Source of the DNA: Streptosporangium carneum
GTDB taxonomy: Bacteria > Actinomycetota > Actinomycetes > Streptosporangiales > Streptosporangiaceae
Assembly (NCBI RefSeq): GCF_027922005.1
Contig: NZ_BSEV01000007.1
Coordinates: 124,001-188,000, forward strand
Direction: 5' to 3'
DNA length: 64,000 bases
Below are positions 42,960 to 52,192 of this stretch, one piece after another. The position numbers and the translations under genes are program-made. The first letter of the stretch is position 1, and each line of letters opens with the position of its first letter. A model generated the notes under the pieces. The model was not told the DNA's origin, searched no databases, and worked only from the letters and a program-made list of their open reading frames with translations.

Positions 42960-45754
42960 TCAGGATTCCGTCATCGGTTCCGTGACCAGGGGCCGTCCGA
43001 CGCCCGGCGCCGTGTGGTCGAGCTCGGCGAGCGCGGACTTCAGCTCGGCGCGTCCCCTGATGCCGAGCTTCATGAAGACCTTGCGCAGGTGGTACTCGGC
43101 GGTGCGCGCGCTGATGAACAGCCGCGCGCCGATGTCCCGGTTCGTGAGTCCTTCGCGGGCGAGGCGCGCCACGTTGAGCTCCTGGTCGGTGAGCCGCGCC
43201 GCCGACCCGTGCCCGCGCACGCGCAAGGTCTCACCGCTCGCCCGCAGCTCGCGTGCGGCGCGCTCGGCGAAGCCGTTCAGGCCGATGCCCGACAACACCT
43301 CGTACGCGGCCCGGAGCTCCTCGCGCGCGTCGGAGGGCCGGCCCTGGCGGCGCAGCTCCTCCCCGTACAGCAGGCGGCAGCGCCCCACCATGATCGGAAT
43401 CCGCTCGCGCTCGAAGCGCTCGATCGCGTCCCGGTACAGGGCCTGGGCCTCGTCGCCTTCGCGCAGCTGCGCCTCTGCCATCGTCAGCACGGCCAACGCC
43501 CAGTTGGTCCCCACCGGCCGCGTGACGCTCGCCAGTCTCTCGAACGCCTCCTCGGCGAGCGCGCGCTCGCCGGTGTGCGCGGCCGCCTCCACGAGCTCGA
43601 GCAGCGTGCGCATCGCGTGGTTCAGCTCATGCGTGTACGGCAGCTCACGGCGACCGGAGGTCACCGCCTCAGGGAAACGCCCCAGGCCGTTGTAGAGGAT
43701 GGCCTCCCCGAAATTGACCGCGCTCAGCCCGTATCCCTCGCCCCGCGCGAGCGCGTCCGGCCGGATCTGCTCCGCCAGACGCTCCGCCTCGTCGGCCTGC
43801 CCTCGGTACGCCGCGAGGAAGAACCGCCCGTACTGCGGCAGCGGGTGGCCGGTGACGTCCTTGATGGCGTCGATCTCGTCGCAGGAGGCCTCGGCCGCGT
43901 CCAGTTCGCCGTCGACCGTCTGCGCCACCATCAGCAGGCTCAGCGCGATCGGCAGCACCGTCACGACGCCTTCGGCGCGGGCGAGCTCGACCTGCCGATC
44001 GGCGAGCGCGCGGAGCCCGCGGGCGTCCCAGAGGTCCTGCGCGGCGCGGGAGGCGAACCACATCCAGTGCAGTTCGAGAGAGTCCGGGGCCTGCTCGAGG
44101 AACGCGCGCTGCGCCCGGCGCAGGGTCTCGAGCGCGGCCTCCTGCCCTTTGGCGGCGAGCAGCGCCTGGCCGCGCAGGATCAGGTCCCGCGCACGGTCGG
44201 ACTCCTCGCCGGCGGTCGCCTCCAGGATCGCGTTCGAGACGGCGGCCACCTGCTCGGCGTCACCGAGCCGACCGCCGTAGATCGCGGCCGACAGCGCCTC
44301 GATGTAGGTGTCGCGGGCGAGCACCGGGTCGAGCCCTTCGAGGCCCTGCGCCGCGGCGAGGAGGAGCCGCGCACCGCCGCTGTCGCGCCGCAGCGCGTAT
44401 CCGGCGCGGGCGCGCAGCCGGGCGACGAGCGCCTGTTGCAACGCGGTGAGGGGATGGTCGCGGGCGGTGTCGAGCAGGCGCAGGGCTGCCTCGGGCGCGC
44501 CCGCCTCGTGCTTGGCCTCGGCGGCCGCGATCAGCCGCTGCCCACGGCGGACCGGCTCGGGCGTCAGCTCCGCCGCCCGCTCCAGGAACGCACCCGCGGC
44601 GGCCGCGCCGCCGCGGGTCCGCGCGCGCACCGCGGACCGCTCGAGGTCGGCGGCGACCTCTTCGTCCGGGTGCAGCGTCGCGCTGGCACGATGCCATGCC
44701 CGGCGATCCGGGTCGTGATCGACGCCGGTGACGTCGGCCAGCGCGGCGTGGACGCGCCGCCGGTCCTGCGGCGACGCGGACCGGTAGACCGCCGACCGCA
44801 CGAGCGGATGGCGAAAGCCGACGCGCGTGCCGACGACGAGCGCATCGGCGTCCTTGGCGGCGTCGAAGTCCTCCAGCCCCAGACCCAGTGCCGCGCTCGC
44901 ACGCCACAGCAGCCCGGGGTCGCCGGTCGGGTCCGCAGCCGCCAGCAGCAGCAGGAGGCGCGCCGACTCGGGCAGCGGCTCGAGCTGCGCGACCAGGCTC
45001 TGCTCGATGCGGCTCTCCAGCGGCATCGCGCCGATGAGAGCGAACCCGCCGGCGATCTCGGCCGGGCTCAGCGACCGGGGCAGCTCCCGCAGCGCCAGTG
45101 GGTTGCCGCGCGCCTCCGCGATCAGTTGGTCGCGCACCCGCCGGTCGAGGCCGCCGGGGGCCGAGAGGCGCAGGAGCTCGCGCGCGTCGTCGTGCCCCAC
45201 CCCTTCGACGACCATCTGCCGAAGCCCGGCGAACACCTCGGCGACCGTGCGCATGGCGAGCACGATGGCGACCCCCTCGACGTCGAGCCGCCGCGCGGCG
45301 AACGCGACCGCGCGCGCCGACGCCTCGTCGAGCCACTGTGCGTCGTCGACGACGCACAGCAGCGCCCGGTCGCCCGCGGCCTCGGTGAGCAGCCCGAGCA
45401 GTGCGAGCCCGACGAGGAACGGACTGGGCGCGGAGGCCTGGCGCAGGCCGAACGCCGCCTCGATCGCCTCGCGCTGCGGGGCGGGCAGGCGCCCGGCCGA
45501 GCTCATCATGTGCCCGCACAACTGCTGAAGGCCGGCGTACGCCAGCTCCATCTCGGACTCCGACGCGACGACGCGCTCGACCCGGACGTGGGCCGCGGCG
45601 CGCGCCGCCGCGTGATCCAAGAGCGCGGTCTTGCCGACGCCGGCCTCGCCGGAGACGACCACCGCACCGCTGTGACCGGCGCGGACACGGTCCACCAGCG
45701 CGTCCAGCTCCGCCAGCTCGCGATGCCGTCCCCGCAGCGGCGCAGTCTCTGTCA
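42960..45754 (-). CDS. LuxR family regulator, LAL type (second copy)
   Basis: A 931-residue LAL regulator with the same order of domains as that at 37183: GRHRELAELDALVDRV, Walker A VVSGEAGVGKTALL (about 30-45), Walker B-like LLCVVDDAQWLDEASARAVAFAARRL, long TPR-like middle and a LuxR HTH (LTDQELNVARLAREGLTNRDIGARLFISARTAEYHLRKVFMKLGIRGRAEL). The middle is clearly homologous along its length to the first copy, but much diverged. GAAGG 7 bases before GTG 45754 favours that start over ATG 45779. It converges on the hydrolase pair. The roughly 300 bp upstream (to 46054) hold no recognisable gene. Confidence 0.92.
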
Positions 45755-46054
45755 CGCTGTCACCTTCGCTGGGATTCATCGATGTTCGGCGCCTTTGGCG
45801 CGCCAGATCCTATCCGAGACGTCGGCGACGCATGAGCGGCGACACCGGGCGGCTCGACGTGGCGCTCACCGGCAGTCCATCCACATCAGAAGGTAACCAC
45901 AAAGAGACATTGCGTCACACGCGGGGGCGGGGATCACAGCGGGGCACAGGTCACCTGCGGGAAGGCCGTCCCCTGACGCGCACTCACACCCGCACCCCGT
46001 TGACCCTCTCGGCACTGATCCGCTCGGCGCGCCCGGCGCCGACGCCAGGCCGTG

Positions 46055-47283
46055 CTACTCGACGACGCGCAGGCGCACGGGGAGTTCCTGGTGACCGTTG
46101 CTGATGAGAGTGGGCACCGGCCGCAACGCGTCGGCCGGCGCCGCGAGTGACATGGCGGGGAAACGCTCGAAGAGCTGACGCAGGGCTTCCGCGACTTCGA
46201 GGCGGGCCAGGGGAGCGCCGAGGCAGAAGTGCACGCCGTAGCCGAACGCCAGGTGGTCCTTCACCCTGCGGGTGACGTCGAAGGCGTCGGCGTCCGGCCC
46301 GTGCCAGTCCGGGTGACGGTTGGCGGCCCCGTACGCAGCGAGGATGGGATCCCCCGCGGCGATGACCTGCCCGTCGGGCAGCCTGATGTCGGTCACGGCG
46401 AAGCGCAGCGGCAAGTACTTGATGGCGGGCTCGGCACGAAGGGTTTCCTCCACCACGTCCTCCCAGGTGGCCTGGCCCGCACGGACGAGGTGGAGCTGGT
46501 CGGGGGACGTCAGCATCGCGAGGACGGCCTGGTCGATGACGTTGACGGTCGTTTCGTACCCGGCGTTGATCATCAGAATCATCGTGTCGCGCAGTTCGAC
46601 GTCGGTGAAGCCGGTGCCGTCCGACTCCTCGTCGCGTGCCGCGATGAGGAGGGAGGTCATGTCGTCGCCGGGGTCGCCGCGCTTGGCGGCGATCAACTGG
46701 TCAGTGGTCTCAAAAAGACGCGCGGCGTTGGCCTTGGCCTGCTCAGGCGTGAGCGTGCTGTCGAAGACGTTGTCGACGAGCTGCCGGAAATCGTCCCGCT
46801 GGTCTTCCGGCACCCCCATCAGGTGGCCGATCACGGCGATGGGCAGCGGGTAGGCCAGCCGTTCACGCAGGTCCACCACCTGGCCGGGGGCACCGCGGCA
46901 AGGTCGTCGACCAACTCGGTGACCAGGGATCGGATGATCGGCTTCAGCCTGGCGATGCGGCGCGCGCTGAAGGCGGGGGCGACCATCCGCCGTAACCTGC
47001 GGTGGTCGGCGCCGTACGCGGTGAGCATGCTCTGCACCTCGATCCACAGGGCGAGCGGCCACGTGCTGATCGTCTGTTGGAAGGCCGGGTAGTGAGCGCG
47101 GCCGTTCTTGGAGACATCGGGGCTGGTGAGCAGAGCCTTGAGAAGGGCGGGGTCGGTGACCGCCCAGGCGCGCAGGCCGAGGATGTCCACGGGGGTGGCC
47201 GGGCCACGAGCCCGCAGGGCCCGGTATTCGGCATGCCGGTCGGCACCGGTGGGGTCGATGACGAACGGGAGCGGCTGGGGCAT
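46055..47283 (-). pseudogene. cytochrome P450, frameshifted
   Basis: The two halves lie in different frames. The first (47283 to about 46890) reads MPQPLPFVIDPTGADRHAEY through IIRSLVTELVDDLAAVPP; the second continues GQVVDLRERLAYPLPIAVIGHLMGVPEDQRDD to the stop at 46055. The I-helix (MINAGYETTVN), ExxR (EETLR) and heme-thiolate motif FGYGVHFCLGAPLAR are all intact in the second half, and the joined product would be about 409 residues, normal for a CYP105/107-like bacterial P450. The break is at the C-run on the minus strand (46886-46890), where one missing base explains everything. It is either a true single-base deletion or a homopolymer sequencing error. No ferredoxin gene is adjacent. Confidence 0.88.
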
Positions 47284-47725
47284 GCGTCTTCTCCTTCAGG
47301 TCGCAGCGGCGAAGCAGAGGGAAAGGGGCCTTACGGGCGCACCGGATCGCTCTGGCGCGCCACGTCGGTCCGATGCTGAACGGCGGGGTCTGTCGGGGGC
47401 CGTGTCCGGGGGCGGTCCTGGCCGAACCGGCCGGTTCCGCAGTGCTCAAGGCCGCTGATCGACGACCTCGATGCGGCCGCAGGCGTTGGCGACGGCGATG
47501 AGTCGGGGCTCTCCACACGGTTGACCGGGCAGCCCGGGCCACGCGTGACAGAAAACCGGATGTGACGTGCGTCTCATCGGCGTCGATCCCCGGAGTCGCG
47601 GGGGCGGCGCCGCACCACAGCGTTCCTCGGCAGGACGGCCCTGCGGCGACCAGGTTCGGCCGGGGACCCCGCCACGGCTCCCGGTCAGGCGCGGCGGACG
47701 CCGTCCGGGAGCCGTGGTGCGGCGG

Positions 47726-47829
47726 CCGGGTGTCGCGGGGGCCGGGTCTCACGGGGGCCGGGTGCGCGGGGGCCGGGTCTCACGGGGGACCTTCCCTGAA
47801 GACCTCCGCGTTCCCTGAAGACCTCCGCG
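47726..47829. repeat. two short tandem repeats in a gene-free gap
   Basis: Four 15-16 bp units beginning ccgggt(c/g) and ending cggggg run from 47726 to 47788. They are followed by two exact 19-bp units, ttccctgaagacctccgcg, at 47792 and 47811. The whole gap 47284-47894 has no credible gene. Confidence 0.8.
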
Positions 47830-47894
47830 CCCGCCGGATCCGCCGCGCCTCGCGGGGATTCAGCCCTCGCAGGCTCCGAAGCCCGTGCGGAGGT

Positions 47895-48326
47895 TCAGCC
47901 CTCGCGGGTTCCGAAGGCCGCGCAGGCGTCCCTGGCGGCTTCGGCGCACAGCACGTCCTGGGCGGGTGTCGCGCCGCTGACCCCTACCGCGCCGACGACC
48001 TCGCCGTCGAGCTCGAGCAGGATCCCGCCGGGCAGCGTGGTGGGGCGGAACGGCACCTGGTCGCCCGCGAGCGCGAACACCTCGGGGTAGGACTCCTTGA
48101 GCCCGGCGAGGGCGGCGCTGTCGCGCCGGAAGGCGGCGGCCGTACGGGCCTTGGAGCGTGCCACCTCGGGGGTGAACCAGGTGGCCCCGTCACCGCGGAC
48201 GACGAGCACGTCCCTGCCCATGGCGTCCACCACGGCGACGCTGACCCGGAGGTCGTCGCGGGCCGCGCGAGCCAGGGCGGCCTCCACCGCCGCGCGTGCC
48301 CGGTCGAGTCTCAGTTCCCGTGTCAC
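47895..48326 (-). CDS. GlcG/HbpS family (DUF336) protein
   Basis: A 143-residue cytoplasmic protein of the GlcG/HbpS (DUF336) family: LDRARAAVEAALARAARDDLRVSVAVVDAMGRDVLVVRGDGATWFTPEVARSKARTAAAFRRDS, then LPGGILLELDGEVVGAVGVSGATPAQDVLCAEAA. HbpS of Streptomyces binds heme and senses redox stress, and other members bind or act on small molecules; the residues that bind heme in HbpS cannot be checked here. No signal peptide, unlike HbpS. GTG start with AAGGAG 11 bases upstream. Its proximity to a P450 fits heme but proves nothing. Confidence 0.88.
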   Translation of the reverse strand: MTRELRLDRARAAVEAALARAARDDLRVSVAVVDAMGRDVLVVRGDGATWFTPEVARSKARTAAAFRRDSAALAGLKESYPEVFALAGDQVPFRPTTLPGGILLELDGEVVGAVGVSGATPAQDVLCAEAARDACAAFGTREG

Positions 48327-48813
48327 AGATGTGTCTCCTTCGCTGTGCCGCCGCCCTCGGTGGACGACGGCTCACATGACGGCGGTCGTACGGCGCCCAC
48401 GTGGTGCTCATATGGTGGCGTGCCCGGCCTCTCCTCCTGCGCGCACACCGCCCACACCGCCCGTACGGCTCCCCTGTCCGCCTTCTCCCGGGCCCGGGGA
48501 CCCCGGTGACCGTCGGCCGGGCGGGCGTCGTGATACTTGTTCGTGGCCGTCATCCGGACGCGCCGGCGGGCGGAGTCCGGCTGGAGCGTTCTGACGGCCC
48601 GCACGACGAGAGTCCCCCGACACCGGCGACGTCGCGCGGCCCGGACCAGGGTGACGCGCGAAATCCGGACGACCCCCACGGAAGGAGACGCATGGACGCC
48701 GGTCTCGGCGACGGCGCCGTGTCCGTACACGCCGCCGACCTCCCGGCCCCGGACCTCCGGCACGGGCGACGGCAGGGTGAGAGCCGACAGGGCGCGCGGG
48801 CGTACGGTCCGCG
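48327..48813. other. intergenic, no gene seen
   Basis: The 487-bp divergent gap between the HbpS-like and MFS genes holds several long open frames, but all are Arg/Pro-rich and not protein-like. Promoters of both neighbours must be here; gaaggagacg at 48680 is a Shine-Dalgarno-like sequence followed by an ATG (48692) whose frame is not convincing. Confidence 0.4.
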
Positions 48814-50022
48814 ATGACCCTCGTCACACAACCCGCCCTTTCCGGAACCCGCCGACTGCGCGTCCTCGTCACGCTCGGAGCCCTGTCGGCGTTCGGCCCC
48901 CTGTCGATGGACCTCTATCTGCCCGTCCTGCCGGAACTCGGCCGGGCCATGCGGACCACCGACGCCCTCGCCCAGCTCACCATGTCGATGTGCATGGTGG
49001 GGCTGGCGCTCGGCCAGCTCCTCGCGGGTCCGATCAGCGACCGGATCGGTCGCCGCCGTCCGCTCGTCGTGGGAGTGGCGACCTACGCGGTCGCCTCGCT
49101 GCTGTGCGCGCTGGCTCCGGACATCTGGTCGCTGATCGGCCTTCGTCTCGTGCAGGGACTCGCCGGAGCCGCCGGACTGGTCATCGCCAGAGCGATGGTT
49201 CGCGACCTGTTCGACGGTGACGCCGCGGCCCGGGTGTTCTCGCTGCTCATCCTCGTCAGCGGGCTGGCGCCGGTGGTCGCGCCGCTCGTCGGGGGCCAGC
49301 TCGCCCGCTTCACCGACTGGCGCGGCATGTTCGTCGCGCTCGCCGTCATCGGTCTGCTGCTGTTCCTGGCGGCACTGGGCCTGCCGGAGACGCTCACCCA
49401 GGACGCCCGCCACACCGGCGGGCTGCGCGCGACGGGACGGCAGTTCGCCGTGCTCGTCCGGGACCGCGCCTTCGTCGGCTACGCGCTGGTGCTCTCGCTC
49501 GCGGGCTGCTCCCTGTTCGTCTACATCACGCTCAGCCCGTTCGTGCTTCAGGACCGCTACGGGGTGACCGCGCAGGTCTTCTCCGCGATCTTCGCGGTCA
49601 ACTCCCTCGGCATCATGGCCGGGGGAAATCTCAACGGCGTCCTCGTGGGCCGCTTCGGCGCCCGTCGCATGCTGGGGATCGGGCTCGTGACCGGACTGGC
49701 CGGAGCGCTGGCCGCGCTCGTGGGCGTCCTGGCGGGCTGGGGACTGCCCGGGCTGCTGCCCGGTCTCTTCGTCGCCGTCTCCAGCATCGGCCTGGTCTCG
49801 CCGAACGCCAACGCGCTGGCCATGTCCCCACACGGCGAGCGGGCCGGGACCGCGTCGGCGCTGCTGGGCGTGCTGCAGTTCCTCATCGGCGCGGTGGTGC
49901 CGCCGCTGCTCTCCCTCGGCGGGGCGGACGCGCTGTCCATGACACTGGCGATCACTGTCGTCTCCACCGCCGCGTTGGTCGTCCTGATCACGGCGCTCGG
50001 GGTACGGTCCCGCCGGACCTGA
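48814..50022 (+). CDS. Bcr/CflA-type MFS drug efflux transporter
   Basis: A 402-residue 12-segment major facilitator of the DHA1 Bcr/CflA group. The N-terminal VTLGALSAFGPLSMDLYLPVLPELGRAMRTTDALAQLTMSMCMVGLALGQLLAGPISDRIGRRRPLVVG contains the D1-type LPxLPEL and the loop 2-3 motif A (GPISDRIGRRRP). LVQGLAGAAGLVIARAMVRDLFDG is the family motif C-like region. Members export chloramphenicol, bicyclomycin and related compounds by proton antiport. ATG start; the NlpC/P60 gene begins 20 bp after the stop but has its own leader. Confidence 0.93.
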   Translation: MTLVTQPALSGTRRLRVLVTLGALSAFGPLSMDLYLPVLPELGRAMRTTDALAQLTMSMCMVGLALGQLLAGPISDRIGRRRPLVVGVATYAVASLLCALAPDIWSLIGLRLVQGLAGAAGLVIARAMVRDLFDGDAAARVFSLLILVSGLAPVVAPLVGGQLARFTDWRGMFVALAVIGLLLFLAALGLPETLTQDARHTGGLRATGRQFAVLVRDRAFVGYALVLSLAGCSLFVYITLSPFVLQDRYGVTAQVFSAIFAVNSLGIMAGGNLNGVLVGRFGARRMLGIGLVTGLAGALAALVGVLAGWGLPGLLPGLFVAVSSIGLVSPNANALAMSPHGERAGTASALLGVLQFLIGAVVPPLLSLGGADALSMTLAITVVSTAALVVLITALGVRSRRT

Positions 50023-50041
50023 GCGCCGACGGGCGTGACAG

Positions 50042-50731
50042 GTGACCGTGCGATCTCCGCGCGCGAGCCGAAGTGGCGGTAGTTTGGGCGAAACAGTGGT
50101 GAACAAGCCTGCTGATCGGGATGGGTGGACGCCGTTGCTCTCCTCGGACGAAGGGGACCGTCGGAGAACCCTCAGGCGTCGGCTGGCCGTCGCCGCCGTG
50201 CTCGCGGGGACCGCGCTGGCCGTCGGCGGCTCGGTACCGATCCTGCCCGTCGTCCTCAACCGGGTGACCGCCATCGCCTACGCGATCGAGGCCGGGCAGC
50301 GGCAGCCCGGCTGGCGGGGCGGAGAGATCCCCTACTCCTGGGGCGGCGGCCACGACGACAGCCCCGGCCCCTCCCTCGGCACCTGCGTCGGCTACCACGG
50401 CGCGATCAGGCCCTGCCCCGCCACCACGACCAGGGGGCTCGACTGCTCCGGCCTGACCAGGTGGGTCTACCAGCTCGCCTACGGCAGGGACGTGCTGGGC
50501 CCGGGCAACACCAACGACCATCTCCGACGTCTGACGAAGATCCCGGTCACCGCGGCGAGGCCGGGCGACCTCGTGTTCTACGGCAAGGTCGGCAAGCGCG
50601 CGAAGACCCACCACGTGGGCATCTACATCGGCCAGGACAGGATGATCAACGCGTTGAGGACCGGCACCGAGGTCCGGATCGACCGTCTCAGCGCGGTCAA
50701 GGGGTTCGCCGGATACTTCCGCTACCTGTAG
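50042..50731 (+). CDS. membrane-anchored NlpC/P60-type peptidase
   Basis: A protein of up to 229 residues. A membrane segment (LAVAAVLAGTALAVGGSVPILPVVL) follows an Arg-rich stretch, and an NlpC/P60 domain fills residues about 95-228: EIPYSWGGGHDDSPGP, catalytic Cys in TTRGLDCSGLTRWVYQLAYG, RPGDLVFYG and His in THHVGIYIGQDRMINALRTG. Such enzymes cleave peptidoglycan stem peptides or similar amide bonds. An extra two-Cys loop (GTCVGYHGAIRPCPATT) before the catalytic Cys is characteristic of a subgroup. The start is uncertain: GTG 50042 or the GTG pair at 50096-50101. Confidence 0.88.
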   Translation: MTVRSPRASRSGGSLGETVVNKPADRDGWTPLLSSDEGDRRRTLRRRLAVAAVLAGTALAVGGSVPILPVVLNRVTAIAYAIEAGQRQPGWRGGEIPYSWGGGHDDSPGPSLGTCVGYHGAIRPCPATTTRGLDCSGLTRWVYQLAYGRDVLGPGNTNDHLRRLTKIPVTAARPGDLVFYGKVGKRAKTHHVGIYIGQDRMINALRTGTEVRIDRLSAVKGFAGYFRYL

Positions 50732-50861
50732 TCGGGCGAGCGCCCGTCAGCGCTGGTGCGCGGCGTTCCCCACAGGCGGTCGGCGTTCGGTCGCGTTCCC
50801 CTTCGCACCGCGGTCCTCTCCTCGTGCGGAGCGTGACACGGCGAGGGAGGTCAGACCGGGA

Positions 50862-51740
50862 TCAGAGCTCCAGCAGGGCGGGGGCCAGCTCACGCCACTG
50901 CCGCATGGGCGGCTCCTCCCCCAGGACCTGGACGCAGACATGGTCGGCGCCCGCGTCGAGGTGCTCGCGGACCCTCCTGGCGACGCTCTCGACGTCACCC
51001 CACGCGAACAACGCCTCCAGCAGCCGGTCGCTGCCGCCTTCGACCAGGTCGTCGTCGCCGAAACCGAGCCGTCTGAGGTTCGCCACCTGGTGGTGCGCCC
51101 CCAGATAGCCGTCGACGAACCCGCGGGCGAGCTCGCGAGCCCGGTCGGGGCGTTCCAGGATGACCGTCTGCTCGACCGCCAGCAGGGCGTCGGCCCCCAG
51201 GGTCTCCCTGGCCTTGGCGGTGTGCTCGACCGGGACGAAATAGGGGTGGGCCCCCCAGGTGCGCTCCGCGGCGAGCTCCAGCATCCTGGGGCCGAGAGCG
51301 GCCAGGACGCGGCGGGACGGCTCGGCGGGGGCCGGAGACCGCAGGGGCGCGCGGTCCATCGCGTCCAGGTAGGCGCGCACGGTCGGCACAGGACGCCCGT
51401 GGTGCGGAAGCACACCGGGCGGCTGGTCGGCGGTGCGGTGACCGCCGAGTCCGAGGAGGAAGCGGCCGGGGAACGCCTCGGCCAGGGCGCGTTCCCCCGA
51501 GGCCATGGCGAACGGGTCGCGCAGGAAGACGTTGGCGATGCCGGTCGCGACGACCAGACGTTCGGTCGCGTTGAGCAGCAGCCCCGCCTGGGTGAACGCC
51601 TCCCTGCCGTACGCCTCGGCGAACCAGATCGCGCCGTAGCCGAGCTCGTCGAGCTCGGCCGCCGCCTCCCGCACCCTGGTCGCGGGCTGGCCGTCGAAGG
51701 CGGAGGTCCACACTCCCACGCGCCCGAGATTCACGCTCAT
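50862..51740 (-). CDS. LLM-class F420-dependent oxidoreductase (TIGR03620-like)
   Basis: A 292-residue luciferase-like monooxygenase-fold enzyme. It starts MSVNLGRVGVWTSAFDGQPATRVREAAAELDELGYGAIWFAE and has the LLM blocks LVVATGIANVFLRDPFAMASGERALAEAFPGRFLLGLGG and VRAYLDAMD, followed by RRVLAALGPRMLELAAERTWGAHPYFVPVEHTA. This order fits the F420-dependent group (TIGR03620) rather than FMN luciferases. ATG 51740 is chosen; upstream codons in the frame to 51839 are not protein-like. Monocistronic, with a tandem-repeat region upstream. Confidence 0.9.
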   Translation of the reverse strand: MSVNLGRVGVWTSAFDGQPATRVREAAAELDELGYGAIWFAEAYGREAFTQAGLLLNATERLVVATGIANVFLRDPFAMASGERALAEAFPGRFLLGLGGHRTADQPPGVLPHHGRPVPTVRAYLDAMDRAPLRSPAPAEPSRRVLAALGPRMLELAAERTWGAHPYFVPVEHTAKARETLGADALLAVEQTVILERPDRARELARGFVDGYLGAHHQVANLRRLGFGDDDLVEGGSDRLLEALFAWGDVESVARRVREHLDAGADHVCVQVLGEEPPMRQWRELAPALLEL

Positions 51741-51950
51741 CGCCTGCAGGCTCCTCAGAGGATTTACCGGAGGCCATCTCCGGATAGCGCCAACAATACG
51801 GAGGCATCCTCCGGTTGGCAACGGGAAAACGAGGAACACGACACGAGGCTCGTGAGGGGAACCTTCGAGGGGTGACGCACCGCCCGGCTGCGCCGATCAG
51901 GACCGCGTCACCGCTCGCCGTACCGGCGCGGCGGACGACTCCGCCACGGC

Positions 51951-52146
51951 GAGAGAGAAGGCCGGCGTCACGGACGCTCCCGGGATGACCAAGGAGAAAG
52001 GCCGACGTCACGACGCCCCCAGGACGGCCAAGGAGAAAGGCCGACGTCACGACGCCCCCAGGACGGCCGAGGAGAAAGGCCGACTCACGGACACTCCCCG
52101 AGACGGCCAGGGGGAAGGCCGACTCACGGACGCTCCCGGGAGCGGT
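51951..52146. repeat. 39-bp minisatellite, five copies
   Basis: Units start near 51951, 51991, 52030, 52069 and 52108 with the core aaggagaaaggccgacgtca followed by cgacgccccca. The middle copies are nearly identical and the outer ones diverged. The period is 39 bp, a multiple of three, and both strands are open across it, yet no start or domain supports a gene. It lies between the divergent LLM gene and the stop of the membrane-protein gene at 52193. Confidence 0.85.
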
Positions 52147-52192
52147 GAGGGACGTTCTCGGGGACGGCGGGGAAGGGCGTGCGGTCGCCGGG

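Noticed and set aside
47455..47530. Minus-strand peptide LIAVANACGRIEVVD, faintly like the C-terminus of a ferredoxin that might serve the P450
   Set aside because: The Cys-Pro motif and the other cluster cysteines are absent, and the match is too short to distinguish from chance.
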